A stretch of 64,000 bases of DNA, taken from contig CAMYLJ010000003.1 in assembly GCA_947259215.1 (NCBI GenBank), positions 97,599-161,598 on the forward strand, given 5' to 3'. How positions within the stretch are numbered: position 1 is the first letter of the stretch; every line of letters begins with the position of its first letter. The stretch comes from an uncultured delta proteobacterium. GTDB lineage: Bacteria; Myxococcota_A; UBA9160; JAFDET01. The position numbers and the translations under genes are program-made. Positions 1-10,043 of this stretch are shown in pieces. The notes under the pieces are model-generated. The model searched no databases. It worked only from the letters and a program-made list of their open reading frames with translations, and was not told the DNA's origin.

Positions 1-88
1 CAGGCTCGTCGCCTAGGCGAGGCAGAGCCTCCGCGCCACGCGCGCGTCTGGAAGCCTGCGGCCCCGCAAGCGCCGCGCGAAGCGCGGG

Positions 89-187
89 GCGCGCAGCGGT
101 CTCAGCGACAGCGCCAAGCAGGCTGGGAAGTCGGTCAACGGCCGACTTCCGATCTCTCCTCTGCCCGAAGGCGAGCGGAGTTCATCA
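89..187 (-). repeat. Dispersed ~100-bp hairpin repeat, copy A
   Basis: Read on the minus strand, this stretch begins two bases after the recQ stop codon and aligns almost base for base with 12813-12910 downstream of metK. It contains a 9-bp perfect inverted repeat (GGAAGTCGG / CCGACTTCC, positions 126-150) followed by a well conserved block of about 38 bp. Both copies lie in the sense direction right after a stop codon, so the element could act as a terminator or 3' mRNA stabiliser, or could be a REP- or MITE-like repeat. No coding potential was recognised in it. Confidence 0.75.
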
Positions 188-189
188 GA

Positions 190-1959
<1,770 letters not shown>

Positions 1960-2004
1960 GGCGTCAGGGTAGCCCTCACGGGCGCGCCTGACCCCTCGCC
2001 CGGC

Positions 2005-3036
2005 TCACGGCGCCTGGGCCAGCCGCGCCAGGCGCCCGAGTCCGGACTGTTCGCCCACGACGACCACGTGGTCGCCCGCCTGCAGCGCCTCGTCCGGCGG
2101 GGGCTGGAGCCGGGTGGGGGCCCCCGGGCGTTTGAGGGCGACCAGGGAGACCCCGAGCTCCTCGGCGACCTGACCCACCGTCCGGTCCACCAGCGCGCAC
2201 CCCGGGGCCAGGGAGACCTCCTCGAGATCGATGGGCGCCTCGCCGCCGGGCGCCGAGAGCTCGATGAAATCCACCACGGCCGGGCGCACGATGGCCTGGG
2301 CAATGCGCTGGCCCGCGAGGCCGTGGAGCGAGATCACCTGGTCCGCTCCCGCCAGCCGCAGGCGCCGCACGCCCGGCTCGGTCTCGGCGCGGGCGTGGAC
2401 GGCGATCTCCGGATTGAGCTCCCGGGCCGAGAGCGCGATGAACACGTTGTCGGCATCCTCGGGCGTGGCGATCACGATGGCCTGGGCCCGCTCGATGCCC
2501 GCGGCCCGCAGCACGTCGTCCTCGAGCGCCGAGCCTTCCACGACGATCCGGCCCGCTTCCTCCAGCGCCTTGGCCCGGTCCGGGTGCATCTCGACGACGA
2601 CCAGTGGCTGGTCCTCGCGCTCGAGGAGCTCCACCACGGACCGCCCCAGGCGTCCGTAGCCGCATACGATCACGTGGTCTCGCAGCGACTCGATGCTGCG
2701 CTTCATGGCTCTCCTCCCGAGCATGTCCTGAACCCGTCCCTCGACCCAGAACTCCGCCAGCGACACGGCGGCGTAGAGCGCCGCGCCGACCCCGACCACG
2801 ATGAAGCCGATCGTGAACACCCGCCCCGCGAGACTCGCGGGTGCCACTTCCTGGTAGCCCACCGTGGAGAGCGTGATGACCGCCATGTAGAGGGCGTCGA
2901 GCCAGCCGATGCCCTCCGTGATGCGGAAGCCCACGGTCCCGACCAGGGTCAGGCTCATCAGCGCCGCGAGGGCGACCGCCGCGCGCCGGAGCGCCCCGTC
3001 CGTGGCCGTCTTGATCCGCTTCAGCCGCCTGGCCAT
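2005..3036 (-). CDS. Two-TM potassium channel with TrkA-N (RCK) domains
   Basis: Ligand-gated K+ channel of the Kch/MthK type, in the inner membrane. The 343-residue protein starts at the ATG giving MARRLKRIK; an upstream frame of 38 codons is proline-rich and has no homology. A first membrane helix is followed by the pore loop TLSTVGYQEV (about 58-67) and a second helix. An RCK domain follows with the Rossmann motif VIVCGYGRLGRSV, then a TrkA-C part (about 260-343). The filter reads TVGYQ rather than TVGYG, a variant that could alter selectivity or conductance. It diverges from the MBL gene across an 80-bp gap. Confidence 0.9.
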   Translation of the reverse strand: MARRLKRIKTATDGALRRAAVALAALMSLTLVGTVGFRITEGIGWLDALYMAVITLSTVGYQEVAPASLAGRVFTIGFIVVGVGAALYAAVSLAEFWVEGRVQDMLGRRAMKRSIESLRDHVIVCGYGRLGRSVVELLEREDQPLVVVEMHPDRAKALEEAGRIVVEGSALEDDVLRAAGIERAQAIVIATPEDADNVFIALSARELNPEIAVHARAETEPGVRRLRLAGADQVISLHGLAGQRIAQAIVRPAVVDFIELSAPGGEAPIDLEEVSLAPGCALVDRTVGQVAEELGVSLVALKRPGAPTRLQPPPDEALQAGDHVVVVGEQSGLGRLARLAQAP

Positions 3037-3083
3037 CGTGGAACCCTGCTTTACCGGTGTCGGGGCCGTCCGGCAATCCCGGG

Positions 3084-3089
3084 TAGAAT
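3084..3089 (+). promoter_or_regulatory. Possible -10 box (TAGAAT) of the MBL-sirtuin operon
   Basis: TAGAAT matches the sigma-70 -10 consensus at five of six positions and lies 27 nt before the ATG at 3117, with a purine-rich AGGGGAGGG ribosome-binding stretch between. No convincing -35 was found at the expected spacing. Confidence 0.35.
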
Positions 3090-3116
3090 GGCGCGGGCCT
3101 GGCAGGGGAGGGCGGC

Positions 3117-4025
3117 ATGGCACGGGCGATGCGATGGGCGGCGCTGGCAATCGGGGGTCTGGCGGCCGTGGGGGCGGTGTCGCTCTACCACCGGATCACC
3201 GGATTGCGGGCGGAGCGGGTTTCCGGTGACGTCCACGTGCTCTTCGGGACCGGCGGCAACGTGGGAGTCCTGTCCACCGCCGCGGGGGCGGTCGTGGTCG
3301 ACACGCTCACATTCCGCGGCCTCGGCGAGCGCGTGCGCACCACGGCCGAGAGCCTTGCGGGTGCACCCGTCGTGGCGGTGATCAACACGCACTATCACGG
3401 CGATCACACCCACGGAAACCCGGGCTTCGCCCCGGGCACGCCGGTTCTCGCGACCCACCGGACCCGGGAGCTGCTGGAGGAGCGGGACGCCGACGCCTGG
3501 ACCGGGGACCGCGCCCAGGCCCTGCCGTCGGTGCTCTTCGAGCGGCGGCATGTCCTGGCAGTGGGCGGCAAGGAGGTCCGCATCCTGCATCCGGGGCGCG
3601 GCCACACGAGCGGCGACCTGGTTGCGCTCTTCGTGGAGGACCGCGTGCTGCACGTCGGGGACCTCTTCTTCCACGGACGCTATCCGCGCATCGATCTCGA
3701 GGGCGGCGGCTCGCTGGCCGCCTGGATCGAGAGTCTCGACCGGGTGCTGGAGCTGGAGTTCGACCACGTGATTCCCGGACACGGGCCCGTGGCGGACCGG
3801 GCGGCGCTGGTGGCGTTCCAGGACTTCCTGCGCGAGCTCTGGCAGGTGGCGAGCCAGGCGGCCGCCGACGGTCGCTCGTTGGAGGACACCTTGGCGACGG
3901 CGCGGCTCACCCGGGACGCGGGCTTCGGGAGCATGCACATCCCCTTCGTGGTGCGCATCGATCGCGAGTCGGTGCTCGGCGAGGCCTGGCGCGAGGCGAC
4001 GCGCAGCGCAGCGGGAGCGCCGTGA
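3117..4025 (+). CDS. MBL-fold metallo-hydrolase
   Basis: Metallo-beta-lactamase-fold hydrolase, 302 residues, with an N-terminal hydrophobic anchor (about 7-25) that suggests export or membrane attachment. The metal-binding motif THYHGDH (H92, H94, D96, H97) is followed by GHTSGD (H163), HVGD and PGHGP, so both metal sites are intact. The order resembles class B-like and quinoprotein-relay-associated hydrolases, but the substrate cannot be deduced. A strong AGGGGAGGG ribosome-binding site precedes the ATG. The stop overlaps the sirtuin start by 4 bp, so the two are translationally coupled. Confidence 0.85.
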   Translation: MARAMRWAALAIGGLAAVGAVSLYHRITGLRAERVSGDVHVLFGTGGNVGVLSTAAGAVVVDTLTFRGLGERVRTTAESLAGAPVVAVINTHYHGDHTHGNPGFAPGTPVLATHRTRELLEERDADAWTGDRAQALPSVLFERRHVLAVGGKEVRILHPGRGHTSGDLVALFVEDRVLHVGDLFFHGRYPRIDLEGGGSLAAWIESLDRVLELEFDHVIPGHGPVADRAALVAFQDFLRELWQVASQAAADGRSLEDTLATARLTRDAGFGSMHIPFVVRIDRESVLGEAWREATRSAAGAP

Positions 4026-4771
4026 GTGATTCCCGGACGGCGCTGGCCCGCGCCTGGCGCGAGGCGGAATCGGTGGTGGTCCTCACCGGGGCGGGGCTCT
4101 CGACCCCGTCCGGGATCCCCGACTTCCGCTCGCCGGGGGGGCGTTGGGAGCGCTACCGGCCGGTGCCGCTGCCGGAGTTCCTGGCCCACGAGTCGGCCCG
4201 CGAGACCTACTGGCGCTACAAGGGCGAGACGTGGCAGGTGATCTGCGAGGCCGAGCCGAACCCCGCCCATCGCGCGCTCGCCGAGCTGGCGGCCCAGGAC
4301 CGGATCGAGCTGCTGGTCACGCAGAACGTGGACGGGCTCCACGAGCGCAGCGGCTTCCCGAACGAGCGGCTGGTGAACATCCACGGCAGCGACGCGAACG
4401 TCGAGTGCATGGCCTGTCACGCGCGCGAGCCGCGCGGGCCGGTGCAGGCGCGTTGGGAGGCGGGCGAGGCGGTGCCCCGCTGCGCCTGCGGTGGGCCCTG
4501 GAAGCCGGCCACGATCTCCTTCGGTCAGAGCCTGGTGGCGGCCGATCTCGAGCGGGCACTCGAGGCCGCGCGCCGCTGCGACCTGTTCGTGGCGGTGGGT
4601 ACCTCACTCGTGGTCGGGCCGATCAACCAGATGCTGCCCGTGGCGCAGGCCGGGGGCGCGGCGACGGCCATCCTGACGGCGTCGGAGACCCCCTACGACG
4701 ACGTGGCGGACCATCGCCTCGCCGACCCCGTGGAGCTCGCGCTGCCGGCGATCTGCACCCGCGTGCTGTGA
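4022..4771 (+). CDS. cobB: Sir2-family NAD-dependent protein deacylase
   Basis: NAD+-dependent lysine deacylase, 249 residues. Visible motifs are GAGLSTPSGIPDFRSPGG (about 23-40, NAD binding), TQNVDGLH (100-107) and the catalytic His121 in the NIHGS context. Zinc-ligand cysteines are C129, C132, C154 and C156; the second pair is CxC rather than CxxC. The GTNxSxxV-equivalent region reads VGTSLVVGP. GTG start inside the stop of the MBL gene (GTGA overlap). cobB is used only as the general bacterial sirtuin symbol; the acyl preference is not determined by the sequence. Confidence 0.9.
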   Translation: MSDSRTALARAWREAESVVVLTGAGLSTPSGIPDFRSPGGRWERYRPVPLPEFLAHESARETYWRYKGETWQVICEAEPNPAHRALAELAAQDRIELLVTQNVDGLHERSGFPNERLVNIHGSDANVECMACHAREPRGPVQARWEAGEAVPRCACGGPWKPATISFGQSLVAADLERALEAARRCDLFVAVGTSLVVGPINQMLPVAQAGGAATAILTASETPYDDVADHRLADPVELALPAICTRVL

Positions 4772-4854
4772 GCGCGATCCCCGTCGGGCATTTCGTGCCC
4801 AAGACGCCGCGCCGTTGTGCCGAGAAAGTGGTTTCGATCGAGGCCGGGGGCTGC

Positions 4855-4860
4855 TATTAG
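4855..4860 (+). promoter_or_regulatory. Possible extended -10 element (TGC-TATTAG)
   Basis: TGCTATTAG has the TGn extension and a TATTAG hexamer, and TTTCGA lies 17 bp upstream as a weak -35. It would start transcription about 50 nt before the small secreted-protein gene at 4918. Confidence 0.3.
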
Positions 4861-4917
4861 AGGGTCGGCCGAACCCCTCGCCACACTCCGGGTTCCCACC
4901 ATCGGAGGGGTCGCAGA

Positions 4918-5181
4918 ATGGCAACACGGAAGCGCAAGTCCGGCACGCAGGGCGCCCGCCTGGTCGCGCTCGCGTTGGCTGCGGCGCTCCTGGGGCCGGT
5001 TTCGGTGGCCCGGGCGGACGACCACGATCCCCAGCAATCCGGCCACCCGCTGCGGATCATCGCCTACCTCGCGCACCCGGTGGGCGTCATCGTGGACACG
5101 CTCCTCTTCCGGCCGGCCCACTGGCTGGTGCACAAGGGGCCGCTCCCGACCCTGTTCGGGCACGACCACTACACGGAGTAG
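4918..5181 (+). CDS. Small secreted protein of unknown function
   Basis: An 87-residue product with a lysine/arginine-rich start, a hydrophobic stretch (about 15-32) and a signal-peptidase-like VARADD site, leaving a mature peptide of about 54 residues. The mature part contains AHPVGVIVDTLLFRPAHWLVHKGPLPTLF with paired histidines and a histidine-rich end (GHDHY). The ATG follows GGAGGGG. The gene stands alone between the sirtuin and the lpt operon, with a hairpin directly after its stop. I do not recognise a named domain; the histidines could bind metal, but that is a guess. Confidence 0.7.
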   Translation: MATRKRKSGTQGARLVALALAAALLGPVSVARADDHDPQQSGHPLRIIAYLAHPVGVIVDTLLFRPAHWLVHKGPLPTLFGHDHYTE

Positions 5182-5196
5182 ATCCCTCCGGGGATC
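5181..5196 (+). terminator. Hairpin directly after the small secreted gene
   Basis: GATCCC-TCCG-GGGATC forms a 6-bp stem with a 4-nt loop, beginning in the last base of the stop codon and followed by TCCCTTGTT. It separates this gene from the lptC promoter 5 bp away. The U-tract is short. Confidence 0.5.
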
Positions 5197-5200
5197 TCCC

Positions 5201-5228
5201 TTGTTCGATCGGTCGAAACCGGTATAAT
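5201..5228 (+). promoter_or_regulatory. Sigma-70-type promoter of the lpt-rpoN-pts operon
   Basis: TTGTTC (5201-5206), 16 bp, then a perfect TATAAT (5223-5228). The predicted transcription start lies around 5235, essentially at the lptC ATG (5237), so the transcript should be leaderless or nearly so. This is the best -10 box in the window, and it drives what looks like a nine-gene operon. Confidence 0.7.
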
Positions 5229-5236
5229 TCTTGCAT

Positions 5237-5824
5237 ATGCGCGCCCGCACCATTGTGCGTCCCGGCTCCGCTGGGCCGGGAGTCAGGTGGCCTGCGCGGC
5301 TGCCGTTGCTGCTGGCCCTGCTCCTGTTACCCGGCTCCGCTCCCCGGGCCCAGGAGGCGGCGCCCGCTGCACCCGCGCCGAGCTCCGAGAGCGCGCGCTC
5401 GACCCTGCGCTTGTCCGGGATGACCTTCGTCGACAGCACGGCCGACACCAACGGCCTCGTCCTGGAGGCCGAGCAGGTCGATCTGCCTCCCAGCACCAAC
5501 GTGGCCCACCTCGAAACCGTTCACGTGCGCATGCGCGACCCGCAGGCCACCGGGGGAGCCTTCGAGATGACCTGCGACCGCGGCGACCTCGAGCTGGGCT
5601 CGAGCGACTTCCGCGCGGAGGGGGACGTGGAGGGCCTGACCGGCGACGGCCGCCGCTTCTTCACCACCTGGGTGATCTACGACAGCAAGAGCCACGTGGT
5701 CTCCACCGAGGCGCCGGTGCGGATTCTCGACGGCGGCACGACCCTGCGCGGCAAGGGTTTCCGGTACCACGTGGGGAGCGGGCGCTTCGTCCTGACAGGC
5801 GGCGCCCGGGTCGTGCAGCAATGA
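5237..5824 (+). CDS. lptC: LPS export ABC transporter periplasmic protein LptC
   Basis: Bitopic inner-membrane protein that passes LPS from LptB2FG to LptA. The 195-residue product has an N-terminal membrane anchor (about 18-36), an Ala/Pro linker and then an OstA-like beta-jellyroll with [21 protein letters not shown] and the later repeats [18 protein letters not shown] and [13 protein letters not shown]. The ATG at 5237 is preferred over the TTG two codons upstream because the -10 box ends 8 nt before it. It overlaps lptA by 4 bp (ATGA). Confidence 0.85.
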   Translation: MRARTIVRPGSAGPGVRWPARLPLLLALLLLPGSAPRAQEAAPAAPAPSSESARSTLRLSGMTFVDSTADTNGLVLEAEQVDLPPSTNVAHLETVHVRMRDPQATGGAFEMTCDRGDLELGSSDFRAEGDVEGLTGDGRRFFTTWVIYDSKSHVVSTEAPVRILDGGTTLRGKGFRYHVGSGRFVLTGGARVVQQ

Positions 5825-6837
5825 GCTGGCGCGTCGGCCTGCTCGCCCTGGTGTTGCTCGCGCTCGGGAGCGCCGGCCCGCCCGCGCAGGCGGCGGCGAC
5901 GCGCGACCTGGCCGTCGGCATCGCGCCGTTCGAGGAGGTCGGGCCGCCGGGCGCCGACTTCCCCGACGTGGCGCGGATGCTCGCCGACCGGCTCGGGACG
6001 CGAGGCGTGGGCCGTGTCGCCGGTCCGGGCCAGCTCGGCGGCAGCCCGGCGTCGGACCCCACCGCGGAGCAGCTCCAGGCCTGGGGCCAGGCCGGGGAGG
6101 TGTCCCTCGTGGTGGTCGGCCGCACCACGCGCCTCGGGCGGAGCTACAGCCTGGACGTGCACCTGTATCCCGCGGCCGGGGGCGCCGCCCTGGCGACCCG
6201 TGTGGCGGAGGCGGGCCGGATCGAGGACCTGGAGGCGGCGGTCGTGCGCCTCGCCGACCAGCTGGTGAAGGACGCTGCCGCGGCGCCCGTGGTGCCCGCC
6301 GTCGCTGCGCGCGGGGCGGGCGGCTCGACCAATGGCTCCGGTGGCGGCGGCTCCGCGGCCGCGGCCGCCGCGGAGACGCCGGAGGAGGAGGAGCCAGGCC
6401 GGCTCGGGTTCGGCAAGAAGGACGATCCCATCGACATCCAGTCACGCGAGCTCGAGATGCTTCAGAACGGGCCCGAGCGGCGCTTCGTGTTCAAGGGCAA
6501 CGTCCACGTGACCCAGGGCACCATGACCCTCACCTGCCGGAAGCTCGAGGCGCTCTACCCCGACGGCTCCAGCAAGCCGGAGCGGCTGGTCGCCACCGGG
6601 CGCGTGGTCCTGACCGAGACCGACGAGGAAGGCAAGAAGCAGGCCTTCTGCGACCGCGCCACCTACATGAGCGCGAATCGGCGGGTGATCTGCCGCGGCG
6701 AGCCCGCGGAGCTGCAGCAGGGCGAGGACTGTGTGCGCGGCAAGGAGGTCGAATTCGACCTCGGCACCAGCCACATGGTGGTCCGAGGCGGGGCCGACGT
6801 GCGTCTGGGCACGACGGGCCCGTGCGCGGGCCGCTGA
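5821..6837 (+). CDS. lptA: LptA-type LPS transport protein with extra N-terminal TolB/FlgO-like domain
   Basis: Periplasmic bridge protein for LPS, 338 residues instead of the usual 170-190. Residues 1-26 are a signal peptide. About 27-145 form an alpha/beta domain with [20 protein letters not shown] and [20 protein letters not shown], the pattern of TolB-N/FlgO/CsgG-type domains. A low-complexity Gly/Ala/Ser/Glu linker (about 165-198) follows. The C-terminal OstA/LptA domain (about 205-338) has [33 protein letters not shown] and [17 protein letters not shown]. The family assignment of the N-terminal domain is inferred from pattern only. Coupled to lptC and lptB by overlaps. Confidence 0.8.
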   Translation: MSWRVGLLALVLLALGSAGPPAQAAATRDLAVGIAPFEEVGPPGADFPDVARMLADRLGTRGVGRVAGPGQLGGSPASDPTAEQLQAWGQAGEVSLVVVGRTTRLGRSYSLDVHLYPAAGGAALATRVAEAGRIEDLEAAVVRLADQLVKDAAAAPVVPAVAARGAGGSTNGSGGGGSAAAAAAETPEEEEPGRLGFGKKDDPIDIQSRELEMLQNGPERRFVFKGNVHVTQGTMTLTCRKLEALYPDGSSKPERLVATGRVVLTETDEEGKKQAFCDRATYMSANRRVICRGEPAELQQGEDCVRGKEVEFDLGTSHMVVRGGADVRLGTTGPCAGR

Positions 6838-7568
6838 TGGCGGCCGCCACCCTCTCGGGCTCGGGTCTCAGCAAGCGCTACGGCCGCAAGGAGGTCGTGA
6901 AGGGCATCGAGCTCGAGGTTCGCGCGGGCGAGGTCGTGGGCCTGTTGGGCCCGAACGGCGCGGGCAAGACCACCACCTTCGGCATGGTGGTGGGCGCGCT
7001 GCGTCCCGACGGCGGTCGCATCTTCCTGGGCGGGGAGGACATCACGGAGCTGCCCATGTACCGCCGGGCCCGTCTGGGGATCACCTACCTGCCCCAGGAG
7101 CCGTCGATCTTCCGCAAGCTGACCGTGGAGCAGAACGTGCTCGCGATCCTGGAGACGGTCGAGGCCGACGCCAGCATCCGCCGCGAACGGCTGCGCGAGC
7201 TGCTGGCGGAGCTGGGGCTCTCCGAGAAGAACACCCAGCGCGGGGATTCCCTCTCCGGCGGTGAGCGCCGGCGGGTGGAGATCACCCGGGCGCTGGTGCT
7301 CGACCCGAAGTTCATGCTCCTGGACGAGCCCTTTTCGGGCATCGATCCGATCGCGGTGATCGACATCCAGAAGATCGTCGAGCAGCTGAAGGCGCGGGGC
7401 ATCGGGATCGTCGTCACGGACCACAACGTGCGCGAGACGCTTTCCATCTGCGACCGCGCCTACATCATCAAGGACGGCGAGATCATCCAGCACGGCCCGC
7501 CCGAGCAGGTCGCTGCCGATCCGAACGTCCGCAAGATCTACCTGGGGGACAACTTCCAGCTCGGTTGA
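6837..7568 (+). CDS. lptB: LPS export ABC transporter ATPase LptB
   Basis: Cytoplasmic ATPase of the LptB2FG exporter, 243 residues. Motifs: Walker [16 protein letters not shown]-loop [10 protein letters not shown], signature [11 protein letters not shown], Walker [14 protein letters not shown] and H-loop VTDHNVRE. The ATG overlaps the lptA stop by one base (TGATG); an in-frame ATG five codons earlier would lengthen it without homology. The stop lies 17 bp before the rpoN ATG, the classic lptB-rpoN order of Proteobacteria. Confidence 0.96.
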   Translation: MAAATLSGSGLSKRYGRKEVVKGIELEVRAGEVVGLLGPNGAGKTTTFGMVVGALRPDGGRIFLGGEDITELPMYRRARLGITYLPQEPSIFRKLTVEQNVLAILETVEADASIRRERLRELLAELGLSEKNTQRGDSLSGGERRRVEITRALVLDPKFMLLDEPFSGIDPIAVIDIQKIVEQLKARGIGIVVTDHNVRETLSICDRAYIIKDGEIIQHGPPEQVAADPNVRKIYLGDNFQLG

Positions 7569-7585
7569 GCTGGGAGCAGCGCGCC

Positions 7586-9046
7586 ATGGCCATCGAGCTC
7601 AAGCAGCAGTTACGCCTGACCCAGCAGCTGGTGATGACGCCCCAGCTGCAGCAGGCCATCAAGCTGCTCCAGCTCTCGCGGCTCGAGCTGGTCAACGTGG
7701 TCCAGCAGGAGCTGACCGAGAACCCGGTGCTCGAGGAAGTGACCGAGGTCGAGGAGGACCAGACCGCCGAGGCCCGGTCGGCGGGCGACGTGCCGCTGGA
7801 GGCCGAGATCCCCGCCGATGCGCCCAGCGACGCCAACGGACCCGAGCCCAGCGACGCCCAGAAGATCGACGACATCGACTGGCAGAGCTACGCGGAGTCG
7901 AACCCCCAGACGGCCCCGGCCGTGGTGCGCGACGACGACGAGCGCCGCTCGCTGGACGCGACCCACAGCCGCCGCGCGACCCTCGGCGAGCACCTGGAGT
8001 GGCAGCTCCAGCTGGCGGGTCTCTCGCCTGAGGAGACCAGCGCCGCGCGCTGGATCGTCGGCAACCTCGACGACGACGGGTACCTGAAGAGCGAGCTCGG
8101 CGAGATCGCGCGCCAGTCCGGTGTGCCCGAGGAATGCGTGGAGCGAGCGCTCGCGGCGGTCCAGGCCCTCGACCCCACGGGCGTCGGAGCCCGCGATCTG
8201 CGCGAGTGCCTGCTGCTCCAGGTGCACGCCCTGGCGATCGACGACCCGCTGGTGACCGCGCTGATCGACAAGCACCTGGACGACCTGCAGCGGCGCGACT
8301 TCCGCGGCATCGCCCGCGAGCTGGGGGTCTCGGTGGAGGAGGCCGCGGCCGCGGCGCGGGTGGTGGCCCACCTGGAGCCCCGGCCGGGGCGGCCCTTCGG
8401 CGGCGAGGAGCCGGTCTACATCGAGCCGGATATCTTCGTCTACAAGGTGGCTGACGACTTCCACATCGTGCTGAACGAGGATGGCCTGCCGAAGCTGCGA
8501 GTCAGCAATCTCTACCGCGACGTGCTGACGCGCGGCGACGCCGCCGCCAAGGAGACCCGCGACTACGTTCGCGACAAGATGCGCTCGGCCCTCTGGTTGA
8601 TCAAGTCCATCCACCAGCGCCAGCGCACGATCTACAAGGTGATGCAGAGCATCATCAAGCACCAGCGGGACTTCTTCGAGCGCGGCATCCAGAATCTGCG
8701 TCCCTTGAACCTGCGAGACGTCGCGGACGACATCGAGATGCACGAATCGACCGTCAGTCGCGTGACCACCAACAAGTACGTGCAGACCCCCCAGGGCATC
8801 TACGAGCTGAAGTTCTTCTTCAACTCGAGCATCAACCGATTCGATGGCGAGGCGATTGCCAGCGAGAGCGTCAAGGAGAAGATCCGGCGCATCGTCCAGA
8901 GCGAGGATTCGCGCAGGCCGTTGTCGGATCAACGCATTGCGGAGATGCTGAAAGCGAGCAACATCGACATCGCACGCCGCACGGTCACGAAGTATCGTGA
9001 GGCCATGCACATCCTGTCGTCGACCAAGCGGCGGCAGGTCGGGTAG
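7586..9046 (+). CDS. rpoN: RNA polymerase sigma-54 factor RpoN
   Basis: Alternative sigma factor that recognises -24/-12 promoters and needs AAA+ activators. The 486-residue product has the glutamine/leucine-rich region I (LKQQLRLTQQLVMTPQLQQAI), an acidic linker (about 50-100), the core-binding region, a DNA-binding HTH (DVADDIEMHESTVSRVTTNKY) and the RpoN box ARRTVTKYRE near residue 470, one residue from the canonical ARRTVAKYRE. ATG at 7586 is chosen because region I begins there. A near-consensus sigma-54 site occurs in the window at 44579. Confidence 0.97.
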   Translation: MAIELKQQLRLTQQLVMTPQLQQAIKLLQLSRLELVNVVQQELTENPVLEEVTEVEEDQTAEARSAGDVPLEAEIPADAPSDANGPEPSDAQKIDDIDWQSYAESNPQTAPAVVRDDDERRSLDATHSRRATLGEHLEWQLQLAGLSPEETSAARWIVGNLDDDGYLKSELGEIARQSGVPEECVERALAAVQALDPTGVGARDLRECLLLQVHALAIDDPLVTALIDKHLDDLQRRDFRGIARELGVSVEEAAAAARVVAHLEPRPGRPFGGEEPVYIEPDIFVYKVADDFHIVLNEDGLPKLRVSNLYRDVLTRGDAAAKETRDYVRDKMRSALWLIKSIHQRQRTIYKVMQSIIKHQRDFFERGIQNLRPLNLRDVADDIEMHESTVSRVTTNKYVQTPQGIYELKFFFNSSINRFDGEAIASESVKEKIRRIVQSEDSRRPLSDQRIAEMLKASNIDIARRTVTKYREAMHILSSTKRRQVG

Positions 9047-9051
9047 CGCTC

Positions 9052-9513
9052 ATGAAGATCATGGACATCCTGCTCCGCGACGCCGTGGTGCTGAATCTGG
9101 CGTCGGATGCCAAGGAAGACGTGTTGGCCGAGATGGCCGGAGCCGTGGCGGGCGCCGAGTCCAGCATCGACGGCGACGTGCTGCTGAAGGTCCTCCAGGA
9201 CCGCGAGGCGCTCCAGAGCACGGGCATCGGGGAGGGGGTGGCGATTCCCCACGGCAAGCTACCGGGCCTGCATCGCCTGATCGCCTCGTTCGCGCGCAGC
9301 CGTTCGGGCGTCGACTTCGCGTCCATCGACGGCCAGCCGACGCACCTGTTCTTCCTGCTGGTGGTGCCCGAGCACTCCGGCGGCCAGCACCTGAAGGCGC
9401 TGGCACGTATCTCACGGTTCTTCCGAGACGCTGCCTTCCGCATCCGCCTCCACGAGGCGGAAACCCTCGACGACGTGTGTCGCGCCATCGAGGAGGAAGA
9501 CGCCAAGTTCTAG
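9052..9513 (+). CDS. ptsN: Nitrogen PTS EIIA protein PtsN
   Basis: Phosphoacceptor EIIA of the nitrogen-related PTS, 153 residues. The phosphorylatable His67 lies in VAIPHGK, with the family's HLFFLLVVPEHSGGQHLKAL core after it. It regulates targets by protein contact rather than sugar transport. It starts 5 bp after rpoN; the hpf gene that often lies between rpoN and ptsN is absent. hprK follows 11 bp later, so it belongs to the same operon. Confidence 0.95.
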   Translation: MKIMDILLRDAVVLNLASDAKEDVLAEMAGAVAGAESSIDGDVLLKVLQDREALQSTGIGEGVAIPHGKLPGLHRLIASFARSRSGVDFASIDGQPTHLFFLLVVPEHSGGQHLKALARISRFFRDAAFRIRLHEAETLDDVCRAIEEEDAKF

Positions 9514-9524
9514 GCGGGAGAGGG

Positions 9525-10043
9525 GTGGAGACACAGATCCACGGCGTCCTGTGCGAGGTGCTGGGCGTGGGGATCCTGTTGCTCGGCCCGAGCGGGATCG
9601 GCAAGAGCGAGTGCGCCCTGGAGCTGGTGGCGCGGGGTCATCGGCTCGTGGCGGACGACGTCGTGCGGCTGCGGCGCGAGGAGGGCTCGGTGCTCGGCTC
9701 CGCGCCCAAGCGCATCCGGCACTATACGGAGATCCGTGGCCTGGGGCTGCTCTACGTCCCCGATCTGTACGGGCCCGACGCCGTCGCGGACGAAGGCCCC
9801 GTCGACGTGATGGTTCGTCTGGAGCGCTGGCGCGAGGGAGCCGAGTACGAGCGGGTGGGCCTGGAGCGGCCCCGGGACGAGCTCTGCGGCGTGTCGCTGC
9901 CGAGTCTGGTGCTGCCGGTGCGCCCGGCCACGAGCATGGCCACCTTGATGGAGGTGGTGGCCCGCGACCATCGCTCCCGCCGTCGGGGCGAGCCGGCCGT
10001 GCTGCGTCTCGGACGCGTGGACGGCGAGGTGGGGGAGGAATGA
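9525..10043 (+). CDS. hprK: HPr kinase/phosphorylase, catalytic domain only
   Basis: Bifunctional kinase/phosphorylase acting on the regulatory serine of HPr. At 172 residues it is about half the length of Gram-positive HprK (about 310) and lacks the N-terminal domain, like the short alphaproteobacterial form. Walker A GPSGIGKS spans 21-28, the catalytic aspartates are in VADDVV (44-45), and the HprK signature EIRGLGLL spans 69-76. The GTG start is behind a GGGAGAGGG ribosome-binding site; no room exists for an N-terminal domain because ptsN ends 11 bp upstream. Overlaps rapZ by 4 bp. Confidence 0.9.
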   Translation: METQIHGVLCEVLGVGILLLGPSGIGKSECALELVARGHRLVADDVVRLRREEGSVLGSAPKRIRHYTEIRGLGLLYVPDLYGPDAVADEGPVDVMVRLERWREGAEYERVGLERPRDELCGVSLPSLVLPVRPATSMATLMEVVARDHRSRRRGEPAVLRLGRVDGEVGEE

